From Paracoccus sp. M683 (GTDB lineage Bacteria; Pseudomonadota; Alphaproteobacteria; Rhodobacterales; Rhodobacteraceae): a stretch of DNA of 62,632 nucleotides. This document shows, one piece after another, positions 49,386 to 59,142 of the stretch. A program made the translations under genes and the position numbers. Within the stretch, counting starts at the first letter, position 1, and each line of letters begins with the position of its first letter. The notes beneath the pieces are model-generated. The model saw only the letters and a program-made list of their open reading frames with translations, ran no database searches and was not told where the DNA came from. Location: the NCBI RefSeq assembly GCF_007096355.1, contig NZ_VKDF01000015.1, forward strand, positions 1-62,632, given 5' to 3'.

Positions 49386-52300
49386 CAGCGGAAATCATGC
49401 GTACTGCGCCAGCCTTGCCAGGCCTGAATCCTGCCGAGCTGCCGCAATTGCTTACAGCGCAGTATGCAGAACTGGCTGCCCGCAGAATGAGGCGCGTCGA
49501 TGGCGCTGAAGAGGCGGCGGGTGACGGCGCTGCTGACGGCGAATGGCCTCTCGCCCGTATTGCCGACGCCTATGAGATCGTTGTGTCCGTCCGGCGTGAT
49601 GCCGACCACCGCAGAGCGGCGGCATTCGTTGCCGGCACGGCGCATCAAATTCTGGCGCAGGACCTCGCGCAGACCGATGCTGCCGGGTCTGTTGCCATCA
49701 TGGATCGGGATCGCATCCATCCGGCGATCGCGGCGGCGGTGCTTTTTCTGGTGGCCGAGCAGTATGCGGACGCCCACGAAGCCGCGCGCTTTATCAGGCC
49801 GGAAGATGGAGGGCAGGACTATGTCTGCACCATTCTGGCCGAAGATATCCGTGACCTGGCGCGCGGCAATTTCCAGAGCATTCTTGACCGCGCGCAGCGC
49901 CGTCCGGAGGGGTTCTTCTCCGGCGGACTGCTTGAACAGCGGGGGACAACGGCGCTCTTCGAGAGCCTTGTCGTCGGTGTCGAGTTGTTTGCTGCGGAAG
50001 TTCTGGCAGAAGATATGCCCGAGAAGGCGGCAGGGCGGTTCGACGGCGCAAGGGCGACGTTCGCCCGCGTGTTGGCCCTCTCTTCGCTGGAGCACGGGCG
50101 CCTCGGCGATTTGTCCCAGAATTTTCAGACCACCTATCCGGGACCACGTCACCTCGCATCACTGCTGCTGGCAGCCTACGACTCCATTGCGGGCGCGGCG
50201 GTTACACGCCTGCAGCCGCCCAATGGTTCAGATCGGGATTATTGGCGAAGCTGGCTGAGGCATCGTGCGAATGCCGCACCTTTCGCTTGGCCCAATCATA
50301 GGGAGGCCATAGCGAAAGGATTCCACGAGAGCGGCAAGTCCGCCGTGCTCGTTCTGCCGACCGGCGCGGGAAAAACGACGGTCTCTTGCCTGAAGATTGC
50401 TGCTGTACTGGCAAGCGGCAAGTCGGTTGTGTTCTTGGCTCCAACTCACGCGCTTGTGGATCAACTCACCGACGATCTGCAGAAGGTCTTCCCGGAATCG
50501 CTGGAAGGTTCGGTTGTTTCGAGCGATTTCGATCGCTTGTTCGCTCCCGGTACCAACTTCGAAAGCATCGAGGTCATGACGCCGGAGCGCTGTCTTGCAC
50601 TTCTGTCATATTCGCCCGAGGCTTTTGAAAACGTAGGGCTGCTGGTCTTTGACGAATGTCATCTCCTCAGCCCCGTATCGAATCTCCGCCGGGCGTTGGA
50701 CGGAATGTTCTGCGTCCTTGCCTTCAACAGCATCGCGCCGGAAGCCGATTTCCTTTTTCTTTCAGCGATGCTTGATAATGGCGCGGCATTCGCAGAGTGG
50801 ATTGAAGAGCTCACCGGTCGGACCTGTGTTTTTGCCGATCCGCTTTGGAAGCCGAGCCGACAGGCGCGCGGCGTCCTGCTGTATGAGAGTGCCGCCATCG
50901 TGCAGATGAGACGCAACGCGATCGCCGTTCAGCGCGCGGAGGATGCCCGAAAGAAAAAGCGCGCAAAGCATCTGCGCAAACCAGCTGCCGAAGCGCTGCA
51001 ATGCCCGCCGCATGCTCTCTTCGGGCTTCAGCACAACTGGCTGGCCGGTGCAGCGCCAAGCTGCACCCTGGCGGCCATTTCCGATGCGCCGGTCCCGTTA
51101 ACCGGTAAGCTCAACCGGGATGGTTCGATCTATCTGACGCCGAATGTAAACAAGGTCGCCGCGCAAGTTGCGGCTGCTGCGGCGCGCAACGGCCTGAAAG
51201 GTATCGTCTTCGTCAACCGCAAGGATACTGCCGCGTCCACTGCGCGTGAAATCTCGGCGCTGCTGGGCGACCCGCCAGAGCAAACGCAAGATGAAGAAGA
51301 GCGATGGAAGGCGCTGGAGATCGAGCTTGGCGGGCTGGAACATGCGATCTTGGCCGGTCCCGCTGCCGCCGTGCCCCACAATGCGCTGATGCTCAGGCTG
51401 GAGCGCGATCTGGCAGAACGCTTGTTCCGCCGTGCCGACGGGGCAAAAGTCATCGTTGCTACACCGACGCTGGCGCAGGGTCTGAACCTTCCAGCTCATA
51501 TTGCCATTCTTGCCGGGGACAAGCGCAGCGACCCGGACGAAGGAGGGCGTGAAGACCTGGACGCGCACGAGATACTGAATGCTGCGGCCCGTGCAGGGCG
51601 CGCCGGTCACCTCGCCAACGGCATCGTGCTCCTGATCCCTGAAGTCGTGCTTCAATTCAGGCAAGGTAGGGCCTTCCCAAAAGGGGTGCTCGACAAGCTG
51701 AAGTCGGTACTGCCAGAGGACGACCGCTGCCTGTCCCTGAGCGATCCCCTGCAGACAATTCTTGATCGCATTAATGTGGCGGCTGCTGCCGATCCCGACG
51801 TCGAGTATGCCCTGAACCGCCTAGCCACTGCGGTCGCGCCTGAAGGCGCAGAAACCGAAGCAACGACGCGCTTTTCGATAGGACGATCACTGGCTGCCTT
51901 CACGGCCATAAGGATCAATCAGAAAGCGGGGTTCGATGCGAAAGTCGCGCGACTGAACGAGCTTATCGGCGAGAGAGCGAAGGAGGCCGATGATCAGGTC
52001 CTGGCGGAGCTTGCCACCCAGAGCGGCGCGCCGCTCGGCATCCTCAAATCGCTGCGGCAAAGGATCGAGGATCAGATTGAACGGCTACCCCAGACAATAC
52101 CGGACTGGACGTCCTGGATCATCAACTGGCTTGCAGAGGATCAGGATGCGCGCGATGCTATTCTGATCCGTGATGGTAGAGCAATTCTCGGCGCTACCGG
52201 AAACAAGAAGGACGGACCGCTGACGGCCGACGCCGTAAGAAACCTCGAACCCGGCATTCTGGCCTGGCTATGCGGCGAACCCTTGCGCGAAATCGAAAGA

Positions 52301-52672
52301 CAACTCGGCGGCGACCCCGCTGAAAAAGCGATTTGCCCGCGTGCCCGTGAGCTCGTCTCTCAGCTAGTGCCTCTCAGCCTTTCCTTCGCTGCCGGTCTAG
52401 CCGCGCGCACGGCAAGCGAGATACCTGCCGTCGCCGACGGAACGGCTACGCCGGTCTCTGTCATTGACTGCCTTGCAGCCGGGATCAGACGCGGCTTCGA
52501 CACCCCGAACAAGCTCGCTTTTAGCGACATCAAGCGCGGCTTTCTGAGCCGCGTTCAGACGCATCAGGCCTATTCCGCCACTATCGAGCGTGAGCCAGAG
52601 ATCTCAAACATGGAAGAGTACCCTGCGGTGGTGGATCGCATGCGGATGTATCTGCTGCTGGTCGACGACTGA
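49370..52672 (+). CDS. SF2 helicase of a two-gene defence module, HamB-like candidate
   Basis: This 1100-residue protein has about 320 helical residues, then a Ski2-like helicase core: LVLPTGAGKTTVSCLK (Walker A, about 332), FLAPTHALVDQLTDDL, LVFDECHLLSP (DECH, about 426), FLFLSAMLDN, GIVFVNRKDTAASTAREI, VATPTLAQGLNLPAHIAI and NAAARAGRAGHL (motif VI). The C-terminal 350 residues are not recognised. It starts inside the end of the nuclease gene. Phage defence is inferred from architecture and from its place as cargo in a mobile element. Confidence 0.8.
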   Translation: MFDPVTAEIMRTAPALPGLNPAELPQLLTAQYAELAARRMRRVDGAEEAAGDGAADGEWPLARIADAYEIVVSVRRDADHRRAAAFVAGTAHQILAQDLAQTDAAGSVAIMDRDRIHPAIAAAVLFLVAEQYADAHEAARFIRPEDGGQDYVCTILAEDIRDLARGNFQSILDRAQRRPEGFFSGGLLEQRGTTALFESLVVGVELFAAEVLAEDMPEKAAGRFDGARATFARVLALSSLEHGRLGDLSQNFQTTYPGPRHLASLLLAAYDSIAGAAVTRLQPPNGSDRDYWRSWLRHRANAAPFAWPNHREAIAKGFHESGKSAVLVLPTGAGKTTVSCLKIAAVLASGKSVVFLAPTHALVDQLTDDLQKVFPESLEGSVVSSDFDRLFAPGTNFESIEVMTPERCLALLSYSPEAFENVGLLVFDECHLLSPVSNLRRALDGMFCVLAFNSIAPEADFLFLSAMLDNGAAFAEWIEELTGRTCVFADPLWKPSRQARGVLLYESAAIVQMRRNAIAVQRAEDARKKKRAKHLRKPAAEALQCPPHALFGLQHNWLAGAAPSCTLAAISDAPVPLTGKLNRDGSIYLTPNVNKVAAQVAAAAARNGLKGIVFVNRKDTAASTAREISALLGDPPEQTQDEEERWKALEIELGGLEHAILAGPAAAVPHNALMLRLERDLAERLFRRADGAKVIVATPTLAQGLNLPAHIAILAGDKRSDPDEGGREDLDAHEILNAAARAGRAGHLANGIVLLIPEVVLQFRQGRAFPKGVLDKLKSVLPEDDRCLSLSDPLQTILDRINVAAAADPDVEYALNRLATAVAPEGAETEATTRFSIGRSLAAFTAIRINQKAGFDAKVARLNELIGERAKEADDQVLAELATQSGAPLGILKSLRQRIEDQIERLPQTIPDWTSWIINWLAEDQDARDAILIRDGRAILGATGNKKDGPLTADAVRNLEPGILAWLCGEPLREIERQLGGDPAEKAICPRARELVSQLVPLSLSFAAGLAARTASEIPAVADGTATPVSVIDCLAAGIRRGFDTPNKLAFSDIKRGFLSRVQTHQAYSATIEREPEISNMEEYPAVVDRMRMYLLLVDD

Positions 52673-52835
52673 GTGTAGCAGGCAAGTTTTCAAGCATCCC
52701 TGTTGCCGTACGATCAATCTGGCTAAGGAAAGCAGAAGTTAGCCTCTGTGCGGTCGTGCGGCCGCAAAGAGCCGATTTCGTTTTCTGCAACTGCGGTCAA
52801 TGCGAGGTTGCTGGGTGTCGTAAAGGTTCCGACCA

Positions 52836-55800
52836 TTACCGAAAATCCCGCGTCTTTACCCTGATCGCGTCGACGTGCGGGTCGGGCACAGCCATACTGC
52901 ACGCCCGCAGCCCCTTCGGTGGCTGACCGCGCAGATCAGGCGTCGGAGATTCTTGGTGGAGTTCGCTTCCTCTGCCATCCGGCAGGAGGGCCGCCACGTC
53001 GCGTTGCCCAACGCTGGCCAAATCCCGCGACAGATCGACGATCCGATGGACAACGAGATGCACGACCTCGCCCTCGCGCTGAACGCGCCCCCTGACGGCA
53101 ATCATGCTCGATGAGAGGATCACACGCCAATACTGCGCGAAGACCTTCTGCCAGACCACGAGATTGGTGATGCCGGTCTCGTCCTCGATCGTGATGAACA
53201 TGACGCCCTTGGCCGAACCAGGCCGCTGGCGGACGAGGACGATCCCCGCCGTCTCCAGCCAGCGGCAGTCGCGCGCGCCCATCGCCTCGGCGCAGGAGAC
53301 CATGCGGCGCTTGCGCAGAGCCTCGCGCAGGAAGGCAACCGGATGGCGGCGCAGCGACAGGCCGGTATGGCTGTAATCCGCGACCACCTCGCCGCCAGCC
53401 GCCATCGGCCGCAGGGCGATGGACGGCTCCGATATCTCTGAAACCGTCAGGCCCTCGCGTGCCGAGGCTGCCGCAAACAGCGGCAGTTCCTCGTCGCGCA
53501 ACCCCTTGATCGCCCAAAGCGCTTCGCAGCGCGCGAGGCCGAAGGGCGGGCGGAAACCGTCGGCCTCGGCAATGTGGACCAATGCGGCGACCGGAACCCC
53601 GGCCCGCCGCCAGAGATCCTCGACCGAGGCAAATGGCTGATCGGCACGGGCGGCGACAATCGCCGCCGCATGGGCATTGGCAAGCCCCTTGACCATGCGC
53701 AGGCCAAGCCGAACCGCAAAGCGCGCCTCGTTGCCGGTCGGCTCCAGCGTGCAATCCCAGCGGGAGGCATTGGCGCAGATCGGGCGCAACTCGACGCCAT
53801 GGTCGCGCGCATCGCGCACGATCTGGGCCGGGGCATAGAATCCCATCGGCTGGCTGTTCAGTAGCGCGGCGCAGAAGGCATCGGGATGCCAGCATTTCAG
53901 CCAGGCCGAGGCATAGGCGATCAGCGCGAAACTTGCCGCATGGCTTTCGGGAAAGCCGTAGGAGCCGAAGCCCTCCAACTGCCGGAAGGTGCGTTCGGCA
54001 AAGTCCTGTTCATAGCCCTTGGCAACCATGCCCGAGATCAGCTTGTCGCGGAATTTCGAGACGCCGCCGGTGTGCTTGAATGTGGCCATGCTCTTCCTTA
54101 GCATATCGGCCTCACCGGGGGTGAAGCCCGCGCATTCAATGGCGACGCGCATCGCCTGTTCCTGAAACAGCGGCACGCCGAGGGTCTTGCCCAGCACCTT
54201 CTCCAGTTCGGGTGTCGGATAATCGACCTCTTCCAACCCCTCGCGGCGGCGCAGATAGGGATGGACCATATCGCCCTGGATCGGGCCAGGCCGGACGATG
54301 GCGACCTGCACCACCAGATCGTAATAGGTGCGCGGCTTCAGGCGCGGCAGCATGGACATCTGCGCCCGGCTTTCGATCTGGAAGGTTCCCAGCGTGTCCG
54401 CCTTGCGGATCATCGCATAGGTGCGCGGATCTTCGGCCGGGATCGTCGCCAGATCAAGGGCGATGCCCTTGTGTTCCACGATCAGATCCAGCCCCTTGCG
54501 CATGCAGGTCAGCATCCCCAGCGCCAGCACATCCACCTTCATGAAGCGCAAGGCGTCGATGTCGTCCTTGTCCCATTCGATGATCTGGCGATCCGCCATG
54601 GCGGCGGGTTCGATCGGCACCAACTCGTCCAGCCGGTCATGGGTCAGGACAAAGCCGCCGGGATGTTGCGACAAATGCCGCGGCGCCCCGCGAAGCTGGG
54701 CGGCCAGATCAAGGGTCAGGCGCAAACGCCGATCCTCCGGGTTGAGGTTCAACTCACGAAGCTGCTGATCGTTGACACCGGTCTCGGACCAGCCCCAGAG
54801 CTGGCCGGAGAGTGTCTGGATCAGATCCTCGGGCAGCCCCATGGCCTTGCCGACATCGCGCAGCGCGCCCTTGGAGCGATAGCGGGTCACGGTGGCGGTC
54901 AGCGCGGCCCGGTCACGGCCATAGTTCTCATAGACCCATTGGATGACTTCCTCACGGCGTTCGTGCTCGAAATCGACGTCGATATCCGGCGGTTCGCGGC
55001 GTTCCTCGGAGACGAAGCGCTCGAACAGCAGATCGTTGCGGCCGGGGTCGATGGCGGTGATGCCGAGAACATAGCAGACGGCGCTGTTCGCCGCCGATCC
55101 CCGCCCCTGACAGAGAATGCCGCGCGACCGGGCAAAGCGGACGATACTGTTCACGGTCAGGAAATAGGGCGCGTAATCGAGCTTGCCGATCAGGGTCAGC
55201 TCATGGCGCAACGCCGCCGTCACCTCATCCGGCACGCCCTCGGGGTAGCGGTTGGCCGCGCCCTGCCAGGTCATCCGCACCAGTGTTTCCTGCGGGGTCA
55301 GTGCGGGATCGTCGCGTTCCTCCGGATATTGATAACGCAGCTCATCCAGGCTGAAGCGGCAACGGTCGGCGATCTCGATGGTGCGGGCCAGCGCCTCGGG
55401 CCAGCGGGCGAAGAGCCGGCGCATCTCGGCGGGCGGCTTGAGATAGCGGTCGGCATGACGCTCACGGCGAAAGCCCAGCTGGTCGATGGTGGTGTTGTGG
55501 CGGATCGCAGTGACCACATCCTGCAGCATCCTCCGGCCAGGCTCGTGGAACAGCACGTCATTGGTCACGACGGTCGGCACGCCGATCCGCTGCGCCAGTT
55601 GCGAAAGCTCCCAGAGCCGCATCTGGTCGTTGGGCCTGCGGCGCAGGGTCAGCGCCAGATAGGCCCGGTCGCCGAAGGCATCGCGCAAACGGCGCAATCG
55701 GAACCCGCAGTATTCATCGGCATCATCCGGCACCAGCACCGCGATCAGCCCTTCGCCATAGGCGGTGAGATCGGCCCATTCCAGGTGGCACTTGCCCTTG

Positions 55801-56108
55801 CCGGCCCGGCCCTTGCCAAGCGTCAGCAGCCGGCAGAGCCGGGCATAGGCCGCTCGGTCGGTCGGATAGACCAGCACCGACATGCCGCAGGCGAGATCGA
55901 GGCGGCAGCCAACGATCAGCCGGATGCCGGTTGCCTTCGCCGCCTCATGGGCGCGAACGATGCCCGCCAGCGAATTGCGATCCACCACCGCCAGCGCCTC
56001 GATCCCCATCGCCGCCGCCGTCGCGAACAATTCCTCGGCCGAAGAGGCCCCGCGCAGAAAGGAAAACTGCGTGGTGACCTGCAATTCGGCATAGCGGGGC
56101 GCATTCAT
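52836..56108 (-). CDS. dnaE2: Error-prone DNA polymerase DnaE2
   Basis: This 1090-residue C-family polymerase has an N-terminal PHP domain (YAELQVTTQFSFLRGASSAEE), GRGSAANSAVCYVLGI (about 340), the catalytic PPDIDVDFEHERREE (about 370) and a C-terminal OB domain. The length and missing N-terminal extension separate it from replicative DnaE1. It performs SOS translesion synthesis with ImuA and ImuB. Its ATG overlaps the imuB stop (ATGA), giving the operon imuA-imuB-dnaE2. Confidence 0.96.
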   Translation of the reverse strand: MNAPRYAELQVTTQFSFLRGASSAEELFATAAAMGIEALAVVDRNSLAGIVRAHEAAKATGIRLIVGCRLDLACGMSVLVYPTDRAAYARLCRLLTLGKGRAGKGKCHLEWADLTAYGEGLIAVLVPDDADEYCGFRLRRLRDAFGDRAYLALTLRRRPNDQMRLWELSQLAQRIGVPTVVTNDVLFHEPGRRMLQDVVTAIRHNTTIDQLGFRRERHADRYLKPPAEMRRLFARWPEALARTIEIADRCRFSLDELRYQYPEERDDPALTPQETLVRMTWQGAANRYPEGVPDEVTAALRHELTLIGKLDYAPYFLTVNSIVRFARSRGILCQGRGSAANSAVCYVLGITAIDPGRNDLLFERFVSEERREPPDIDVDFEHERREEVIQWVYENYGRDRAALTATVTRYRSKGALRDVGKAMGLPEDLIQTLSGQLWGWSETGVNDQQLRELNLNPEDRRLRLTLDLAAQLRGAPRHLSQHPGGFVLTHDRLDELVPIEPAAMADRQIIEWDKDDIDALRFMKVDVLALGMLTCMRKGLDLIVEHKGIALDLATIPAEDPRTYAMIRKADTLGTFQIESRAQMSMLPRLKPRTYYDLVVQVAIVRPGPIQGDMVHPYLRRREGLEEVDYPTPELEKVLGKTLGVPLFQEQAMRVAIECAGFTPGEADMLRKSMATFKHTGGVSKFRDKLISGMVAKGYEQDFAERTFRQLEGFGSYGFPESHAASFALIAYASAWLKCWHPDAFCAALLNSQPMGFYAPAQIVRDARDHGVELRPICANASRWDCTLEPTGNEARFAVRLGLRMVKGLANAHAAAIVAARADQPFASVEDLWRRAGVPVAALVHIAEADGFRPPFGLARCEALWAIKGLRDEELPLFAAASAREGLTVSEISEPSIALRPMAAGGEVVADYSHTGLSLRRHPVAFLREALRKRRMVSCAEAMGARDCRWLETAGIVLVRQRPGSAKGVMFITIEDETGITNLVVWQKVFAQYWRVILSSSMIAVRGRVQREGEVVHLVVHRIVDLSRDLASVGQRDVAALLPDGRGSELHQESPTPDLRGQPPKGLRACSMAVPDPHVDAIRVKTRDFR

Positions 56109-57628
56109 CCGAAAACCCCGTGCAGGAACCAGCGATGCGATCCGGTGGCGACATCCTCGCCGTCACCGGCGCGGAAGATCCAGAAGCGTTCGCCAGCGTC
56201 ATCCTCGATGCGGAAATAATCCCGCACCGCGACCAGCTCGGCATCGCGCTTCCACCATTCCCCGAAGACCCGCTCGGGGCCATCGGCCCGGCGCACCCGC
56301 CGCCGCACGCCGCGCCACGAGATCCAGTTCGGCGGATGGTCGGGCAGCAGCGCCATGGTCTCGATCGGCTCGGGACGGGGCAACAGCCGCGAGGGGCGCG
56401 GCCAGTGATCGGGCCAGCCCGCGCCGGTCTCTTCCGCCAGGGCCGGAATGCGGCAGACGGATCGCTCGGGCACATCGCTGGCCACCGGCGCGAAGCGATA
56501 AATCGCGCGGGCGCCGACCCGGTTGGCGAGCGTGTCGATCAGGCCTGACAGGTCAGGCTCGGGCGCCTCGATCAGGTGGCTCACGGCCTGGCGCTCGGTC
56601 ATGGGTTCCGCCAGCGTGGCCGTCAGCGTCATGATCTCGATGCCGAGGCCGGGGTCGATGGTCTCGATCTTGTCGCAGAGCAGCCGGGTCAGGCGCTGAG
56701 GGTCGCGCACCGGCCGCGCGAGGCCGATGCGGACGGTCTCGACACGGCTGTCTATCCGGTGGCAGAGCAGGTCGAGGCGGCGCACGCCGAGGCCGCGGGT
56801 CTCCAGCGCCTCGCAGAGCGTTGCGACCAGCTTTCCAATATAGCGGGCGATGGTCTCAGCGGCGGCGATGGGTTCGGCAAAGCTGCGCCGCGCCTCGATC
56901 ATGTCCTCGGGGCGCAGCGGCTCGATGGGTTCGGCGCTGTTGCCCAGGGCCTGATCCAGCCGACGGGACAGTTCCGGCCCGAAGCGCAGCGTCAGGGGCG
57001 CGCGGGGCTGGCCGATCAGATCGCCGATCCGGGAAAACCCCAGATCGCGCAGGCCAGCCGGGATCGCGGGCGACAGCCGTAGAGCCTCCAGCGGCAGCGG
57101 CGCGAGCATGTCGATGCTGGCCCCCGGCATGGCGATCAGCACCGGATTGGACCCATAGCGCGCCAGCGCATGGGCCGCGCCCCAGGTGTCGGCAATGGCG
57201 GCCCGTGCAGACACACCCGACAAGGTGAGCCGCCCGATCAGCGCATCGAGCATCGCCGCATCGCCGCCATGCAGATGATCCGCGCCGGTAGAGTCGATCA
57301 CGATCCCGTCCGGCGGATCGACCGCCACAATCGGCGCGATCCGTTGCAACACCCAGAGCGCGAGGCGCTCCAAGCTTTCGGCATCGGCTTTTGGGTCGGC
57401 GGGTTCAATCACCAGTCCCGGCACCAGCGCCTGCGCCTTGGTGACGGGCATGCCGACCCGCAGGCCGAGCGCCTGCGCGGTCGCGTCGACCGCCGTCACG
57501 ATACGGCGGTTACGATCACGTCCTGCAATGATGAGCGGCACCTCAACTGGCGGCGCTGTGTCGCCGGCCTTCCGCCGCAGCCGGTCTGTCGGCCATGTCG
57601 GCAGGAAGACCGAGATGACCCGAGCCAT
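56105..57628 (-). CDS. imuB: ImuB, Y-family-like polymerase subunit
   Basis: This 507-residue protein begins MARVISVFLPTWPTDRLRRK. The place where active Y-family polymerases have a catalytic Asp in their DxD motif reads VFLPTWPTDRL, so it lacks catalytic acids, as ImuB does; it acts as the hub that connects DnaE2 to the clamp. GLRVGMPVTKAQALVPGL is the family stretch. It overlaps the end of imuA by 86 bp and dnaE2 by 4 bp. Confidence 0.95.
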   Translation of the reverse strand: MARVISVFLPTWPTDRLRRKAGDTAPPVEVPLIIAGRDRNRRIVTAVDATAQALGLRVGMPVTKAQALVPGLVIEPADPKADAESLERLALWVLQRIAPIVAVDPPDGIVIDSTGADHLHGGDAAMLDALIGRLTLSGVSARAAIADTWGAAHALARYGSNPVLIAMPGASIDMLAPLPLEALRLSPAIPAGLRDLGFSRIGDLIGQPRAPLTLRFGPELSRRLDQALGNSAEPIEPLRPEDMIEARRSFAEPIAAAETIARYIGKLVATLCEALETRGLGVRRLDLLCHRIDSRVETVRIGLARPVRDPQRLTRLLCDKIETIDPGLGIEIMTLTATLAEPMTERQAVSHLIEAPEPDLSGLIDTLANRVGARAIYRFAPVASDVPERSVCRIPALAEETGAGWPDHWPRPSRLLPRPEPIETMALLPDHPPNWISWRGVRRRVRRADGPERVFGEWWKRDAELVAVRDYFRIEDDAGERFWIFRAGDGEDVATGSHRWFLHGVFG

Positions 57629-58304
57629 CGCACGCCTCCAGTTCGATATCGAGGGATTCTCCCGCCCGCGCCCGGATCAGTTCGATCAGCCAGCGCGCGC
57701 GACCGACGCCGGGCACGGGCAAAGGCCGGGACGGCAGCACCGAGATCCGCCAGCGGGTCATCGCCGCCGTCGGCTGGCCGAAATCGCTGGCCTCGGCCTG
57801 CCGCCGCCAGCGGCGCAGGGCGAGGCCGATGGTGCCGCTTTCCTTGGCGGCCAGGTGCAGCCGCCGCGAGGCGGTCATCGGCAGCCGGGCAATATCGGCG
57901 ACCACCGCGCCCAGCCCACCGTGCCGCAGGCCTTCCTCCATGCAGGCCAGGACCGACTTGTCATCGCCGGCCTCGACATGGATGACGCGATCGGGCGGCA
58001 GGCCGGCCTGTTCCAGGCCCGGCGCGAACAGATCCTGCTGGGCGACGCACCACAGCACCTTGCCTTGGGTCCGCGCGGCGATCCCGGCCACGAAACAGGC
58101 CGCCGCCGCGCCGTCCACGGCGCCGTTGCCGCCGCCCGCAACCTCATGCAGACAGCCAAGAGCCAACCCACCACCGGGCAGTTTGCGGTCCAGAGACGGA
58201 ACGCCGAAGGGCAGCACTTCCCGCGCGCGAGCGCCATCACCTTCAAGCTGCGCGATTCGCACACGAAGGGCCGCAATGGCTGGACTGATGGCGAGCTCGT
58301 GCAT
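57543..58304 (-). CDS. imuA: ImuA, SOS mutasome protein
   Basis: This 253-residue RecA/SulA-like protein begins MHELAISPAIAALRVRIAQL and contains LPFGVPSLDRKLPGGGLALGCLHE in two conserved blocks, then LWCVAQQDLFAPGLEQAGL. It has no strict Walker A, as usual for ImuA. It is the promoter-proximal gene of the mutasome operon; the LexA box lies 48 bp upstream. Confidence 0.93.
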   Translation of the reverse strand: MHELAISPAIAALRVRIAQLEGDGARAREVLPFGVPSLDRKLPGGGLALGCLHEVAGGGNGAVDGAAAACFVAGIAARTQGKVLWCVAQQDLFAPGLEQAGLPPDRVIHVEAGDDKSVLACMEEGLRHGGLGAVVADIARLPMTASRRLHLAAKESGTIGLALRRWRRQAEASDFGQPTAAMTRWRISVLPSRPLPVPGVGRARWLIELIRARAGESLDIELEACDGSGHLGLPADMADRPAAAEGRRHSAAS

Positions 58305-58351
58305 CTGGAAGGCAGGCTCCGGATCTTCTCAAGGGCAAATCCTGTCGTTAT

Positions 58352-58366
58352 GTTCTTTGTTTGTTC
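58352..58366. promoter_or_regulatory. LexA (SOS) box shared by imuA and the yedK-like gene
   Basis: GTTCTTTGTTTGTTC fits GTTC-N7-GTTC, the alphaproteobacterial LexA operator. It lies between the divergent imuA-imuB-dnaE2 operon and the SRAP gene, so both sides are probably SOS-induced. Confidence 0.85.
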
Positions 58367-58464
58367 TGGTGCGCGGCGGGAGTCAATCTGAGTCTCGTAA
58401 GATGTGATCGGAAGCCTTGCCGGAACTTCTGGCGTATGATGGCCGCAAAATCGGAGAAGCGGGT

Positions 58465-59133
58465 TTGTGCAATCTCTACAATCTGACCACCAACCAGCAG
58501 GCGATCCGGGATTTCGTGGCGCTCACCCACGACAGTATCGGCAATCTGGAACCGATCCTCGACGTCTATCCCGACCGGCCCGCGCCGGTCGTGCGCAAAA
58601 CCGATGGCGGGCTGGAGCTTGCTCGCCTTACATGGGGAATGCCCACGCCGGTCGAGCATCTGAAGACCCCGGACGCGCCTGACACCGGCGTCACCAATGT
58701 TCGCAAGACCTGGATACGGCACTGGCAACAGTGGCTCGGGGTTGAGCACCGTTGCGTCGTCCCGGCGACGGCGTTCTCGGAATACGGGCAGGTGCCTGAT
58801 CCGGTGACGAAGCGCAAACCACTCTACTGGTTCGCGCTCGACCAGGCGCAGCCCCTGTTCTTCTTCGCCGGGATCTGGACCCGATGGGAAGGGACGCGCG
58901 GATCGAACCGCACGCCGAGACCGGGCGAACATGAACTCTTCGCTTTCCTCACCACTGATGCCAACGAAGTGGTGAAGCCGATCCATCCCAAGGCAATGCC
59001 AGTGATCCTGACCAATTCCGACGAGGTGGAGGTCTGGCTGACGGCCGACTGGCGCGAGGCGAAGGCCCTGCAACGACCTTTGCCCGCCGATCGGCTGGAA
59101 GGTATCGAAAAACCGGCAACTCCGACAGGTTGA
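58465..59133 (+). CDS. yedK: SOS response-associated peptidase (YedK/HMCES family), TTG start
   Basis: This 222-residue protein forms a thiazolidine crosslink with abasic sites in single-stranded DNA, shielding them. The catalytic Cys must be residue 2 (MCNLYNLT). Here that Cys (58468) follows a TTG at 58465, so TTG is the start, with GAGAAGCGGG upstream; an ATG at 58417 would bury the Cys and inactivate the enzyme. Asn78 (TNVRKTW), Glu106 (ATAFSEY) and His174 (PIHPKAMPV) are the other active-site residues. It is divergent from imuA across a LexA box. Confidence 0.92.
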   Translation: MCNLYNLTTNQQAIRDFVALTHDSIGNLEPILDVYPDRPAPVVRKTDGGLELARLTWGMPTPVEHLKTPDAPDTGVTNVRKTWIRHWQQWLGVEHRCVVPATAFSEYGQVPDPVTKRKPLYWFALDQAQPLFFFAGIWTRWEGTRGSNRTPRPGEHELFAFLTTDANEVVKPIHPKAMPVILTNSDEVEVWLTADWREAKALQRPLPADRLEGIEKPATPTG

Positions 59134-59142
59134 CGACGAAGC

